Shown: piece after piece, positions 43,246 to 51,783 of the stretch
Numbering within the stretch: position 1 is the first letter of the stretch
Layout of the letters: every line of letters begins with the position of its first letter
Assembly: GCF_012726295.1 (NCBI RefSeq)
Contig: NZ_JABAOB010000009.1
Location: 186,001 to 250,000, forward strand
Direction: 5' to 3'
Length of the DNA: 64,000 nt
From: Chitinophaga sp. Ak27
GTDB taxonomy: Bacteria; Bacteroidota; Bacteroidia; Chitinophagales; Chitinophagaceae
Notes under the pieces: model-generated
What the model saw: the letters and a program-made list of their open reading frames with translations, nothing else
Databases searched by the model: none
What the model was told of the DNA's origin: nothing
Program-made: the position numbers and the translations under genes

Positions 43246-43956
43246 ATGTTACAAAAAATTAAGCTGATATGTATCCCATATGCAGGGGGAAACAGTTACT
43301 CTTTTCGCGACCTGAAACCCTTTTTAGACAGGCATATAGAGATGATTACCCTGGAGTTGCCCGGCCGCGGGAAACGGATAGCAGAGCCATTGTTGTCAGA
43401 TATGCAGGTGATGGCAGATGATCTTTACGGCCAGCTGCTTCCGCATATAAAATCTCCGTATATCATCTACAGTCATTCTATGGGCGCGGTACTGGGTAAC
43501 TTGCTGATACACCGGCTGAAGCAGGAATGGAAACTACTCCCGTTACATTTCTTTGTTACCGGTTGTGCGGCCCCCGTGTTCAATGACCAGCGCCGGCAGC
43601 TGCATCTTTTGCGGGATGTGCAGTTAATAGCCGAATTAAAACGGATGGGCGGAATGCCCGATGCCCTGCTGGCAGACCCGGACCTAATGGAGTTTTTTTT
43701 ACCGGTAATCCGGGAAGATATGAAAGCACTGGAATGCTATCAGTACCAGCCGTTGGGAAGTTATAGCACAGGTATTACAGCCATCACCGGGGCAGCGGAA
43801 GAAATCACCGCCAGCCAGGTAGCCGGATGGGCCCGGGAAACAGAAAAGGAGCTTCGTATGCTCCGCTACCCGGGAAATCATTTCTTCATCCTCCATCAAT
43901 TTCAAAAAATAGCGATGCTTATTCATGACCTGGCGTTAACCCCACAGCATAGCTGA
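43246..43956 (+). CDS. Type II thioesterase (editing hydrolase)
   Basis: Stand-alone alpha/beta-hydrolase of 236 residues, the family that removes wrongly loaded or stalled acyl groups from carrier proteins. It opens with the typical KLICIPYAGGNSYSFRDL and LPGRGKR. The nucleophile motif is SHSMG (Ser78) and the His lies in YPGNHFFIL near residue 212. The acid position, usually GxxD, appears as ITGAAEEIT, so Glu may replace Asp. It starts 27 bases after the exporter, which supports one transcript. It has no carrier domain. Confidence 0.92.
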   Translation: MLQKIKLICIPYAGGNSYSFRDLKPFLDRHIEMITLELPGRGKRIAEPLLSDMQVMADDLYGQLLPHIKSPYIIYSHSMGAVLGNLLIHRLKQEWKLLPLHFFVTGCAAPVFNDQRRQLHLLRDVQLIAELKRMGGMPDALLADPDLMEFFLPVIREDMKALECYQYQPLGSYSTGITAITGAAEEITASQVAGWARETEKELRMLRYPGNHFFILHQFQKIAMLIHDLALTPQHS

Positions 43957-43973
43957 AAACAACTCTGTTCCTA

Positions 43974-46460
43974 ATGTACACCCTCATGAAAAATATAATG
44001 ATGACACTCCGCTCCCAGATGTGCCTGGTAAAACAATGGATGCTGCTGGCTTTGCTGATCTTACCGGTAGCCGCGGGCGCGCAAACTGGTAAAGTAACCG
44101 GGCAGGTACGTGATGAAGCGCAACAACCGGTTGTTGCCGCTACGATATTACTCAAAAAGGCGACAGATTCTTCCCTGGTGAAAGTAGCCCTGTCGGATAC
44201 TACCGGCGCCTGGCTACTGGAGGACATTCCTTTCAACCGCTATTTTATTACCATTACCTATATGGGATATAAAGAATGGAATGGCCCCGTTTTTAATATA
44301 GACCAATCTCAGATGGCCCTCGAAAACGCGATTCTGCAAACTGGCGCCAATAACCTGAAAGGAGTGACTGTAGCCGCTAAAAAGCCTTTTATAGAGCAAC
44401 AGCTGGACCGTACCGTTGTAAATGTGGAATCATCTATTATGGCCGCAGGGGGCAGCGCCATGGAAGTTATGGAGAAACTGCCCGGGGTGTTGGTAGATAA
44501 AAACGGTAACATCTCCATAAAAGGTAAACAGGGGGTAAAGGTAATGATAGATGACAGACCGGCCTATCTTTCCGGTGGTGAGCTGACCGCCTTCCTCCGT
44601 AATATGCCTGCTTCACAGCTGGACCAGATTGAGATTATGTCTAACCCGCCGGCAAAATATGATGCCGCGGGCAATGGGGTCATTAATATCAAAAGAAGGA
44701 AGCTGAAAACCGGCGGTTTCAACGGGAATATCACCCTCACCGCCTTACAGGGAAGGTACCCGGGTACTACACAAAGCCTCAATTTTAATTATAGCAACAA
44801 GCATATTAATTTTTATGGCAATGCCGGTTATAGTTACCGGAAGAGTTTTGAAGATTATTATATTGTACGTAACTTCCGGAATGCGGATCAAAAGGAAATA
44901 ACCAGTATTTATGACCAGCATACTTACACCAAAACGACCGCACAAAGTGTTACAGCAAAATTGGGATTAGACTATTATGTTAACGCTAAAACCACGGTAG
45001 GCATCGCAGCGGGCGGTTTTCACAATCCTTCAGACGCCAGTAGCACCAATAATACGCTATTGAAAACCGGTGAAGGAGTGGCTACCACCAGGGTAGATGC
45101 ACCAGCTACTACCAAAGGTAAATGGGACAATATGGAAGCAAATGTTAGCCTGAAACATGTATTTGGTACTGCGCATGAACTGCTGGTAAATGCTGATTAT
45201 TTGTCGTACAACAGTACCAGCAAACAGCATTTTGATAATCATTATTATAAACCCGACAGCAGCGAGGCAGCACCCAACAAGCTATTCCTGGCAGACCTGC
45301 CGGCAAAAATAAATATCTACAGCCTGAAAGCAGATTATACCCATCCGTTTTCTGAGGATACCCGCCTGGAAGCAGGGGCGAAAACCTCCTTTGTCAATAC
45401 CGATAACAATGCACAGTACTACGACGGCGTAAATGGTAGCTGGATAAAGAATGATACCCTGAGTAACCATTTTCTCTATAAAGAAAATATTAATGCCGCC
45501 TACCTGAATCTCCGTCATAAGCGCAATCAGTGGGAGTTTCAGGCTGGACTGCGCGCAGAACAAACCTGGCTGAAAGGAGAACAGAAAAATAACGGACAAA
45601 CATTTTCACGCAGTTACCTGCAATTTTTTCCCACCGCTTTCCTGGCCTATGATGTAGATAAGCAAAGTAAAGTGACGTTTTCGTACGGCCGCAGGATAGA
45701 GAGGCCGGATTACCGTAGCATGAACCCGTTCCGTTTTTACCTGGACCAGTACACCTACGATGAAGGGAATCCATACCTGAATCCGCAGTACAGCCATAAT
45801 TTTGAATTGAGCTACAGCATTTGGGAAGGTGCACTAACGACCACGTTGCTGTACAATAAAACCACCGATATCATCCAGGAAGTAATATTGCAGGATGCCG
45901 CAAAGAATGAAACCTATCAGCGCCCGGAAAACCTGAATACCCGCAAGGTATTAGGAGCTAATATCAATGCCCAGATCCCGTTAAACGATAATATGACCAC
46001 CATTATCTACATGGACTATAACCATTATGATTATTCCGGTACCATCAATAACGGACCTTTCCAGCTAAAGGCAGGCGTTTTTACAGCCCAGCTGATGCAG
46101 CAGGTGAAGCTGAAAGATGGCTGGGGCTTCCAGTTTATGGGCACGTGGTCTTCCCGGAGCATCGACGGCACCTTCCTGCAACAGCCAATAGGTACGCTGC
46201 ACGCAGGTATACAGAAGGATGTTCTTGGCAAACAGGGTACTATCCGCCTGAGTGCCTCCGATATATTCGCCTGGAGCCGGTACAACGCCACCAGCCGCTA
46301 CCAGAATATTGACATTCATATCCGTGGACAATGGCAGTCACAGGTATTGAAGCTGACTTTTACTTATCGCTTCAATAAAAATGATAAGAAAGATGCCACG
46401 GATAAAAGGGAAAGTGGCGCAGCCGAAGAGCAGAAAAGGGTAAAGACAGAAAAGCAATAA
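43974..46460 (+). CDS. TonB-dependent outer-membrane receptor (OMP_b-brl_3-like)
   Basis: 828 residues with a signal peptide (LLALLILPVAAGAQ), a carboxypeptidase-regulatory-like beta-sandwich (KVTGQVRDEAQQPVVAATI), a plug region (VMEKLPGVLVDKNGNISIKG, QIEIMSNPPAKYDAAG, a motif common in this family) and a long C-terminal beta-barrel rich in aromatic/polar alternation. It lies 17 bases after the thioesterase gene. That suggests co-transcription with the lipopeptide genes, possibly for uptake, signalling or release of the product. Its link to the cluster is by position only. Several Met codons precede the signal peptide, so the exact start is uncertain (43974, or a later ATG such as 43986). Confidence 0.85.
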   Translation: MYTLMKNIMMTLRSQMCLVKQWMLLALLILPVAAGAQTGKVTGQVRDEAQQPVVAATILLKKATDSSLVKVALSDTTGAWLLEDIPFNRYFITITYMGYKEWNGPVFNIDQSQMALENAILQTGANNLKGVTVAAKKPFIEQQLDRTVVNVESSIMAAGGSAMEVMEKLPGVLVDKNGNISIKGKQGVKVMIDDRPAYLSGGELTAFLRNMPASQLDQIEIMSNPPAKYDAAGNGVINIKRRKLKTGGFNGNITLTALQGRYPGTTQSLNFNYSNKHINFYGNAGYSYRKSFEDYYIVRNFRNADQKEITSIYDQHTYTKTTAQSVTAKLGLDYYVNAKTTVGIAAGGFHNPSDASSTNNTLLKTGEGVATTRVDAPATTKGKWDNMEANVSLKHVFGTAHELLVNADYLSYNSTSKQHFDNHYYKPDSSEAAPNKLFLADLPAKINIYSLKADYTHPFSEDTRLEAGAKTSFVNTDNNAQYYDGVNGSWIKNDTLSNHFLYKENINAAYLNLRHKRNQWEFQAGLRAEQTWLKGEQKNNGQTFSRSYLQFFPTAFLAYDVDKQSKVTFSYGRRIERPDYRSMNPFRFYLDQYTYDEGNPYLNPQYSHNFELSYSIWEGALTTTLLYNKTTDIIQEVILQDAAKNETYQRPENLNTRKVLGANINAQIPLNDNMTTIIYMDYNHYDYSGTINNGPFQLKAGVFTAQLMQQVKLKDGWGFQFMGTWSSRSIDGTFLQQPIGTLHAGIQKDVLGKQGTIRLSASDIFAWSRYNATSRYQNIDIHIRGQWQSQVLKLTFTYRFNKNDKKDATDKRESGAAEEQKRVKTEKQ

Positions 46461-46490
46461 AACAATTTTGAAAACCCTAATATTTTTATC

Positions 46491-47327
46491 ATGACCCAAG
46501 CATTGAAACGTTTAGTGACGGTTGTAGTGATATTGCTGAGTACCATTTCTTTTTTAAAAGCACAAACCGCCAAAACCACCGCGGGTAAGGAAGATGTGGT
46601 ACTGATGTTGAACGGGGAGGAAAAGCATGGCAAGATCACTGAAATGCATGCCAATACGATTAAATTTATTCATACCGGGGAAACGCTGGTGTATGAACTG
46701 AAGAAAGCGGACATCAATAAAATTACCTTTGCAAGTGGAAGGGTAGAAGTGATCAGCGCGCCATCTGCTAACGCAGACAAGGAGCCAATTGATAATGGCC
46801 GCCCTATTGAGCCCGGACTGGTGGCTATTCTGCCGTTTAAATATATCGCGATGAATGAACCCTTGCAGCAGGTGGTAGAGAAAGGGGAGAAGTTGCAGAA
46901 TGATACTTACCTCTACCTGAGCAAGCGAAACGGATCTTATAAATTCCAGGACCCTGCCACCACCAACGCATTGCTGTATAGAAAAGGCATTGATGGCAAT
47001 ACCATTAAGGGATATACCTACGATGAGCTTTGTAAGATATTGGGAGCGGAATTTGTATTGCAGGGCACTTTGTCCCGTAGCGTAAAGGAGAGTGTGAACT
47101 CGTCCAGCAGCAGTACCACTAAGTATGAGGACAATAAAAAGCAACACGATAATTCCAACAACACTACCGTTGAAAACCAGTATGAGAATGAAGTGACCCT
47201 GGGGATTTTTAATAAACAAAATGAGAAAATATTTGCCAACAGGCGTACTGCTTTTTTAAATAATGAAGGATCGTACCACGATGCCCTGTTTTATATGTTG
47301 AAGAGAAGTCCCGTGTATAATAAATAA
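46491..47327 (+). CDS. Exported protein of unknown function
   Basis: 278 residues with a clear signal peptide (RLVTVVVILLSTISFLKAQ). The first mature part (VVLMLNGEEKHGKITEMHANTIKF) looks like a short beta-rich domain that recurs in exported Bacteroidota proteins. The second part (GLVAILPFKYI, later ILGAEFVLQGTLSRS) resembles the CsgG/TolB-N type fold, which pairs a VAILPF strand with a GA-x-x-VLxGT strand. A low-complexity Ser/Asn/Lys stretch lies near residues 203-225. I do not recognise the gene. It starts 30 bases after the receptor and may be part of the same transcript. Confidence 0.8.
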   Translation: MTQALKRLVTVVVILLSTISFLKAQTAKTTAGKEDVVLMLNGEEKHGKITEMHANTIKFIHTGETLVYELKKADINKITFASGRVEVISAPSANADKEPIDNGRPIEPGLVAILPFKYIAMNEPLQQVVEKGEKLQNDTYLYLSKRNGSYKFQDPATTNALLYRKGIDGNTIKGYTYDELCKILGAEFVLQGTLSRSVKESVNSSSSSTTKYEDNKKQHDNSNNTTVENQYENEVTLGIFNKQNEKIFANRRTAFLNNEGSYHDALFYMLKRSPVYNK

Positions 47328-47335
47328 ACGGCTGG

Positions 47336-47363
47336 TTGTGTGGGAGAATTTTGCTTAACTTTC
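47336..47363 (+). promoter_or_regulatory. Possible Bacteroidota promoter (weak)
   Basis: TTG at 47336-47338, 17 bases, then TAACTTTC at 47356-47363, one base off the TAnnTTTG -7 consensus. The spacing is slightly short. It would start transcription just before the ATG at 47385. Confidence 0.3.
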
Positions 47364-47384
47364 CCGCGATCCAATGTACCATTC

Positions 47385-47852
47385 ATGACAAGTGAGGAAA
47401 TGATCGCCATTAAAGCGAATTTAAAACAGGCAGGGCTGCACATCATATCAGATCGTATTGCCGTTACTAAAGCGGCAATGGATAGCGCACAGGAGGCCGC
47501 CAACAACGAAGGTAAAAGCTCAGCCGGCGATAAATATGAAACTGGGAGGGCCATGGGGCATCTCGAAAAAGACATGTATGCCAGGCAGCTGGCAGAAACC
47601 ATGAAAGAACTGGCCAGGTTACAGGAAGTAAAAGCCGACGTTATTTACACCACCGTTCAAACCGGCGCTTTTGTACAATGTGAAGAACAATCTTTTTTTA
47701 TCGCAGCGGGACTAGGCAAGCAGCTGATCGATGGCCGCCCCATTTTTTTTATATCTCCCTATACTCCCCTGGCGAAATTGTTACTACACAAGAAAGCGGG
47801 AGATAATTTTCCGTTCAATAAAGTGGATATGGTGATCCTTGATGTATTCTGA
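47385..47852 (+). CDS. GreA/GreB C-terminal-domain-like protein
   Basis: 155 residues from the ATG at 47385 (the frame is open upstream from a GTG at 47340, but the conserved-looking part begins MTSEEMIAIKANLKQ). An N-terminal helical region with SAGDKYETGRAMGHLEKDMYARQL is followed by a small C-terminal beta domain (GAFVQCEEQSFFIAAGLG, ISPYTPLAKLLLHKKAGDNF), the layout of transcript-cleavage-factor relatives. Short proteins of this type are common in Bacteroidota and are often mislabelled as 3-oxoacyl-ACP synthase. It lacks the canonical long GreA coiled coil, so binding to RNA polymerase is only inferred. Confidence 0.7.
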   Translation: MTSEEMIAIKANLKQAGLHIISDRIAVTKAAMDSAQEAANNEGKSSAGDKYETGRAMGHLEKDMYARQLAETMKELARLQEVKADVIYTTVQTGAFVQCEEQSFFIAAGLGKQLIDGRPIFFISPYTPLAKLLLHKKAGDNFPFNKVDMVILDVF

Positions 47853-47873
47853 GAATTATCCGATCTTAGCAAG

Positions 47874-49175
47874 ATGCTTAGAGAATTTCAGATTGTTCCC
47901 GCTCAGCAGGCGTTGAATCAGCACCAGGTACAGATAAAGGTCCTTGAAAGTGAAGAAGCTTTCATGGATATGATCGGCACGGATGGCTATTTTTATGTAC
48001 ATAAGGGCGACCTTCACCTGGAGGGCGACTTGATACTCGATACCGATAAACTGGATAAAATGCCCGATGGCCGGCCCCTACAGGGGTTTGTGGTAATCGG
48101 TCATCTCACCGTCGATGGCGGCATACTCAATGAAGAAGGCGACTATGGCCCTTTCTTATATGTGGCCGGCAACCTCACCTGCCGCAATCTACTGATCGGT
48201 GGGGCGCCTGTTCGCGTGGAAGGAAATGTCAATGTGGCCGAGGTGATCATGTTGCACTATAACCATGGCTGGATGCGATGCGATGGTATATTTACCGCAC
48301 CCATCATGGTCGTGGAAGATTATTACCTGATGCCCTTCCGTAAGGAGATCAGCCAGTTTTATTATAATGACCGTGATCCGGAAAGCCCCGAAATTAATCA
48401 ATGCGGGGAATCTGACGACGGATCTCCGGTTATTTCGGAAAACTTACGGATGTTGCTCAGCAACCCTATGACCACCGACTTTGAAGAAATCCGCCGCGAC
48501 CTGGCTGCCGGGGAGAGTGTAATACAACCACAGGAAAGGCCCCTCGAATATTGGCGTAACAAAGTTCGCCGTAACTGGCGCGATCTGAAACGCGTGCCCA
48601 TGGAAATGCGTACAAACAACCTTTGCCAGGAAGCTATGGCCTATTATATCGGGGCGTTGCAATATTTCCCACCGGGAGCTATTACCCCCGAACTGGCTAC
48701 TGCCGCAGCTGCACGCGATGGAAAAGCGTTACGTTACCTGCCACCCGAACTGATCACACGGGAACTCTGCTATATTGCCGCCGAACACGGGGCTATCCTG
48801 AAATATGATATACCAGAACGGCTATACGAACATGCACTGTTATGTACCGTCATCAAAAAGAATGACTGGCAGATGGAACATGTCCCCGTTGTTTTTATTA
48901 CAGAAGACATGCTGGTGCTATATGTCAAGAGCGGTCGCGGTGCATGGCTGGACAGGTACTGTCAACAATCAGGCGTATCCAAACAGAAAGTACTGGAGCG
49001 GGTAATAGCCGATGATATTAAATACCTGGAGAATATTTTCAATTGGCACCTGTCGCCCGCTACGTATGCCTATGCGCGGCAGCGTTACGACAAGCCCGAA
49101 TATGCGGAAATGTGGGAGGCGCTTCAACAGCGGTTTGCACGGAAAATAGGGCGGTTAAGTACACCGCCGTTGTAG
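47874..49175 (+). CDS. Beta-helix-like / DUF4116-like protein of unknown function
   Basis: 433 residues, no signal peptide. Residues about 30-140 have repeated short strands (LHLEGDLILD, GFVVIGHLTVDGGIL, PFLYVAGNLTCRNLLIGG, VRVEGNVNVAEV) like a right-handed beta-helix or polymer-forming cytoskeletal domain. Residues about 240-350 have repeats of the type VPMEMRTNNLCQEAMAYYIGA, PPGAITPELATAAAARDG and PPELITRELCYIAAEHG, which resemble DUF4116-type repeats. The domain names are my reading of the pattern. It lies 21 bases after the preceding gene, probably in one operon. Confidence 0.75.
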   Translation: MLREFQIVPAQQALNQHQVQIKVLESEEAFMDMIGTDGYFYVHKGDLHLEGDLILDTDKLDKMPDGRPLQGFVVIGHLTVDGGILNEEGDYGPFLYVAGNLTCRNLLIGGAPVRVEGNVNVAEVIMLHYNHGWMRCDGIFTAPIMVVEDYYLMPFRKEISQFYYNDRDPESPEINQCGESDDGSPVISENLRMLLSNPMTTDFEEIRRDLAAGESVIQPQERPLEYWRNKVRRNWRDLKRVPMEMRTNNLCQEAMAYYIGALQYFPPGAITPELATAAAARDGKALRYLPPELITRELCYIAAEHGAILKYDIPERLYEHALLCTVIKKNDWQMEHVPVVFITEDMLVLYVKSGRGAWLDRYCQQSGVSKQKVLERVIADDIKYLENIFNWHLSPATYAYARQRYDKPEYAEMWEALQQRFARKIGRLSTPPL

Positions 49176-49218
49176 TGCGGCGAAATACAGCGATGGAAAG
49201 TTGAAAAAACTGTTTCCC

Positions 49219-50868
49219 TTACAACCCTTCTTCCAACACCAGCTTCGCTACCCGCAATGCCGCAGGGAAATCTTTCACCACATAGCGCTTCCCGATCCTG
49301 AAAAGCAACCGGCTTTTCTGGAATGACTCCCTTACGTCAGGTTGCAGTCCTGATACAATAAGCCGGATATGCGCCCTGTCGCAGGTACGCAGTACGTCTT
49401 TGATCGTATGCAGGCCGGTGGCATCAATCACCGGTACATTGCGCATACGCACAATAAGCACACTGGGCTTTTTCTCGATCAGTTGCATGGAGTCCTTGAA
49501 TTTGTAAGCGGCGCCAAAGAATAGGGGGCCGTTGAGTTCAAATACTTCCACGCCCTTTGGGATATTGAATTTGTTGACCGCCAGCGGATCATCTGTTTTG
49601 TCGTTTTCCTTTAAAAGGATATTTACGTCGCTGATCTGGATCATCCGGCGCATGAAGAGGAATGTGGCCAGCACCATACCTACTTCGATGGCGATAGTGA
49701 GATCAAACAATACGGTCAGGAAAAACGTAGTCAGTAATACAGCGGCATCGCTCCGGGAGCCGCGGGCAATGTCGAAGAAAGTTTCATATTCACTCATATT
49801 GTAAGCTACTATCACCAGTATCCCGGAGAGGCAGCTCATCGGGATAAAGGTGGCCCATTGGCCTACGAGCAGCAGGATGACCAGCAGCGTAATGGCGTGG
49901 ACGATACCGGCAACCGGCGTGCGACCGCCATTCTTTACATTGGTGGCCGTGCGGGCAATGGCGCCTGTTGCAGGGATGCCACCAAAGAGGGCAGACGCAA
50001 TATTGGCTCCTCCCTGGGCTACCAGTTCCATATTGCTTTTGTGATGACCGCCTATCATGCCATCTGCCACTACTGCGGATAACAGTGATTCTATCCCTCC
50101 CAGCAACGCAATGGTGATGGCAGGTTGAATGGCATCCCTGATCGTATGCATATTTAGGGGAGGAAGGATGGGCAGGGGTAGTGAGGACGGGATATGTCCA
50201 AACCGGCTGCCAATAGTTTCAACAGGTAAATGTAATAGTTGTACGGTGAAGGTAGTTAAAATGATCGCCACCAATGACCCGGGTACTGCCCGGGTAATAC
50301 GTGGGAAAGATATGGATACCAGGATGGTAACCAGGGCGATACCCGCGGCATACCAGTTAATGGTTGATATATGCTGGAAATATGATTCCCATTTACCAAT
50401 AAAATCGGCAGGTACGGCGCCCATTTGCAGGCCCAGAAAATCTTTTATCTGTGAGGAAAAGATAATAACGGCGATCCCGGTTGTAAACCCGACTATGAGC
50501 GGATGAGGAATATATTTGATCACGCTTCCCAAGCGGGCAAAACCCATCAGCATCAGTAATATACCGGCAATAAAGGTAGCGATGATCAACCCGTTTACTC
50601 CATTGGTCTGCACAATCCCATATACAATAACGATGAAGGCGCCGGTAGGTCCGCCTATTTGCACGCGGCTGCCGCCAAAGGCAGAAATAATAAAGCCGGC
50701 TATGATGGCGGTGTAAATCCCCTTTTCCGGGGAAACACCGGAAGCTATGGCAAAGGCGATGGCCAGTGGCAGGGCCACGATACCTACTATCACGCCGGCC
50801 AGCAGATCCTTCACCAATTGTGCCCAGGTATATCCTCTTAGTGTTTGAAATAGTTTTGGTGTAAACAT
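49219..50868 (-). CDS. SulP-family anion transporter with STAS domain
   Basis: 549 residues. The membrane part (to about residue 400) has the SulP family pattern, including LLAGVIVGIVALPLAIAFAIASG, GFTTGIAVIIFSSQIKDFLG, ALLGGIESLLSAVVADGMIGG and the conserved TATNVKNGGRTPVAGI region. The C-terminal STAS domain begins near VEVFELNGPLFFGAAYKFKD and has VPVIDATGLHTIKDVL. The likely cargo is sulfate, bicarbonate or another inorganic anion; the sequence does not decide which. It is transcribed divergently from the Crp/Fnr gene with a shared control region, and runs convergent to 49175. Confidence 0.93.
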   Translation of the reverse strand: MFTPKLFQTLRGYTWAQLVKDLLAGVIVGIVALPLAIAFAIASGVSPEKGIYTAIIAGFIISAFGGSRVQIGGPTGAFIVIVYGIVQTNGVNGLIIATFIAGILLMLMGFARLGSVIKYIPHPLIVGFTTGIAVIIFSSQIKDFLGLQMGAVPADFIGKWESYFQHISTINWYAAGIALVTILVSISFPRITRAVPGSLVAIILTTFTVQLLHLPVETIGSRFGHIPSSLPLPILPPLNMHTIRDAIQPAITIALLGGIESLLSAVVADGMIGGHHKSNMELVAQGGANIASALFGGIPATGAIARTATNVKNGGRTPVAGIVHAITLLVILLLVGQWATFIPMSCLSGILVIVAYNMSEYETFFDIARGSRSDAAVLLTTFFLTVLFDLTIAIEVGMVLATFLFMRRMIQISDVNILLKENDKTDDPLAVNKFNIPKGVEVFELNGPLFFGAAYKFKDSMQLIEKKPSVLIVRMRNVPVIDATGLHTIKDVLRTCDRAHIRLIVSGLQPDVRESFQKSRLLFRIGKRYVVKDFPAALRVAKLVLEEGL

Positions 50869-50955
50869 GACGCTTTAATGGTTGTTACTGACCGTGGATA
50901 TGCATTTGACTATTTTCGGGGAAATACAGGGATAAGGGGTGTGGGCGGGAAATAG

Positions 50956-50986
50956 TTGTAATATTCATACTGCAAAGGTACCTTTG
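50956..50986 (+). promoter_or_regulatory. Promoter of the Crp/Fnr gene; palindromic -7 shared with sulP side
   Basis: TTG at 50956-50958, a 20-base spacer, then TACCTTTG at 50979-50986, a full match to the Bacteroidota -33/-7 pattern. The -7 lies in a perfect 14-base palindrome CAAAGGTACCTTTG (50973-50986), so the same TAnnTTTG reads out on the minus strand toward the SulP gene. On that strand the nearest TTG (51006-51008) is 25 bases away, longer than ideal. Confidence 0.6.
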
Positions 50987-51020
50987 TTGTAAGTTCGTTA
51001 CATTGCAATTTCTCAATTCA

Positions 51021-51042
51021 AAAATTGATAAAAATCAATTTT
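51021..51042. promoter_or_regulatory. Fnr-type operator palindrome
   Basis: Perfect inverted repeat with arms AAAATTGAT and ATCAATTTT around AAAA. Its core TTGAT-N4-ATCAA is the classical Fnr box. It lies 17 bases upstream of the Crp/Fnr start codon and downstream of the predicted transcription start of that gene, which suggests autorepression. Relative to a minus-strand start near 50966 its centre is at about -65, a position used by activators. Both readings are inference. Confidence 0.65.
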
Positions 51043-51059
51043 TCTATACAGGTATATTT

Positions 51060-51779
51060 ATGAGTTTAGAGGGTCTTTTCCCTATTGATAAATGGAACTT
51101 TAAATCACAGTCCATATTACATGATCTTCCGGCCGAAGAACACGAACAACTATTTGCCCATGCAACGGAGCAACGGATCCATAAAAACGAAGTACTGTTC
51201 AGAGAGGGGACTTTCCCCAAAGATATTTTCTTTATCAAACAGGGTAAAGTGAAAAAGTACCGGACAGACAGAGAAGGAAAAGAACAGATTATTTATATCG
51301 CGAACAACGGGGAGTTAATCGGCTATCACGCGGTATTGGCAGAAGAACGATATCCTGACGCCGCCGCCGCCCTGGAGGATAGCACTGTTGTATTCATACC
51401 CAAAGAGGACTTCCTCCTCACCCTGGAGCATTCAACCACCCTGTCGCAAAGGCTGCTTAAAACATTAAGCCATGAATTTACGGTGCTGACCACCAGCATT
51501 TCGGTGTTTGCGCAGAAATCCGTGAGAGAGCGGCTGGCCATTGCCTTAATTGTACTGCGTGAAAAATTCAAGGAAGGGGCTGCTGTCGGAAACACGGTAG
51601 AGATAGGCATTTCGCGGAGCGATTTGGCGGGTATAGTAGGTACCGGGATCGAAAATGTGGTCCGGGCTTTAACAGAATTTAAGAAACTCGGTATATTGGA
51701 TACGCAGGGAAGAAAAATATTTATCTATGATGTAAAAAAACTAATCGATCTTTCTGGTTATACGCCAGCTTCGTCCTGA
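51060..51779 (+). CDS. Crp/Fnr-family transcriptional regulator
   Basis: 240 residues from the ATG at 51060 (an in-frame TTG at 51003 would run through the operator and is less likely). The cyclic-nucleotide-binding-like beta-roll covers about residues 15-130 (LFREGTFPKDIFFIKQGKVKKY) and the winged helix about 165-230 (ISRSDLAGIVGTGIENVVRAL). The recognition helix carries E and R at the positions of Fnr E209 and R213, fitting the TTGAT half-sites just upstream. The protein has no Cys at all, so it cannot hold an Fnr-type iron-sulfur cluster; the signal is unknown. Likely targets are itself and the divergent SulP gene. It ends 4 bases from the convergent DUF2200 gene. Confidence 0.92.
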   Translation: MSLEGLFPIDKWNFKSQSILHDLPAEEHEQLFAHATEQRIHKNEVLFREGTFPKDIFFIKQGKVKKYRTDREGKEQIIYIANNGELIGYHAVLAEERYPDAAAALEDSTVVFIPKEDFLLTLEHSTTLSQRLLKTLSHEFTVLTTSISVFAQKSVRERLAIALIVLREKFKEGAAVGNTVEIGISRSDLAGIVGTGIENVVRALTEFKKLGILDTQGRKIFIYDVKKLIDLSGYTPASS

Positions 51780-51783
51780 TAGT

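Noticed and set aside
2..46460. Siderophore NRPS, suggested by the PvdE-like exporter and TonB receptor
   Set aside because: No hydroxylase, formyltransferase, catechol or hydroxamate genes, and the FAAL/aminotransferase starter fits a lipopeptide; kept only as a possibility in the findings.
41459..46490. MbtH-like protein or phosphopantetheinyl transferase for the synthases
   Set aside because: None of the frames in the cluster has the MbtH or PPTase motifs; they may lie left of the window or elsewhere.
46554..47219. 221-residue minus-strand frame
   Set aside because: Antisense to the exported protein at 46491-47327, which has a signal peptide and normal codon use; the minus frame has no recognisable motif.
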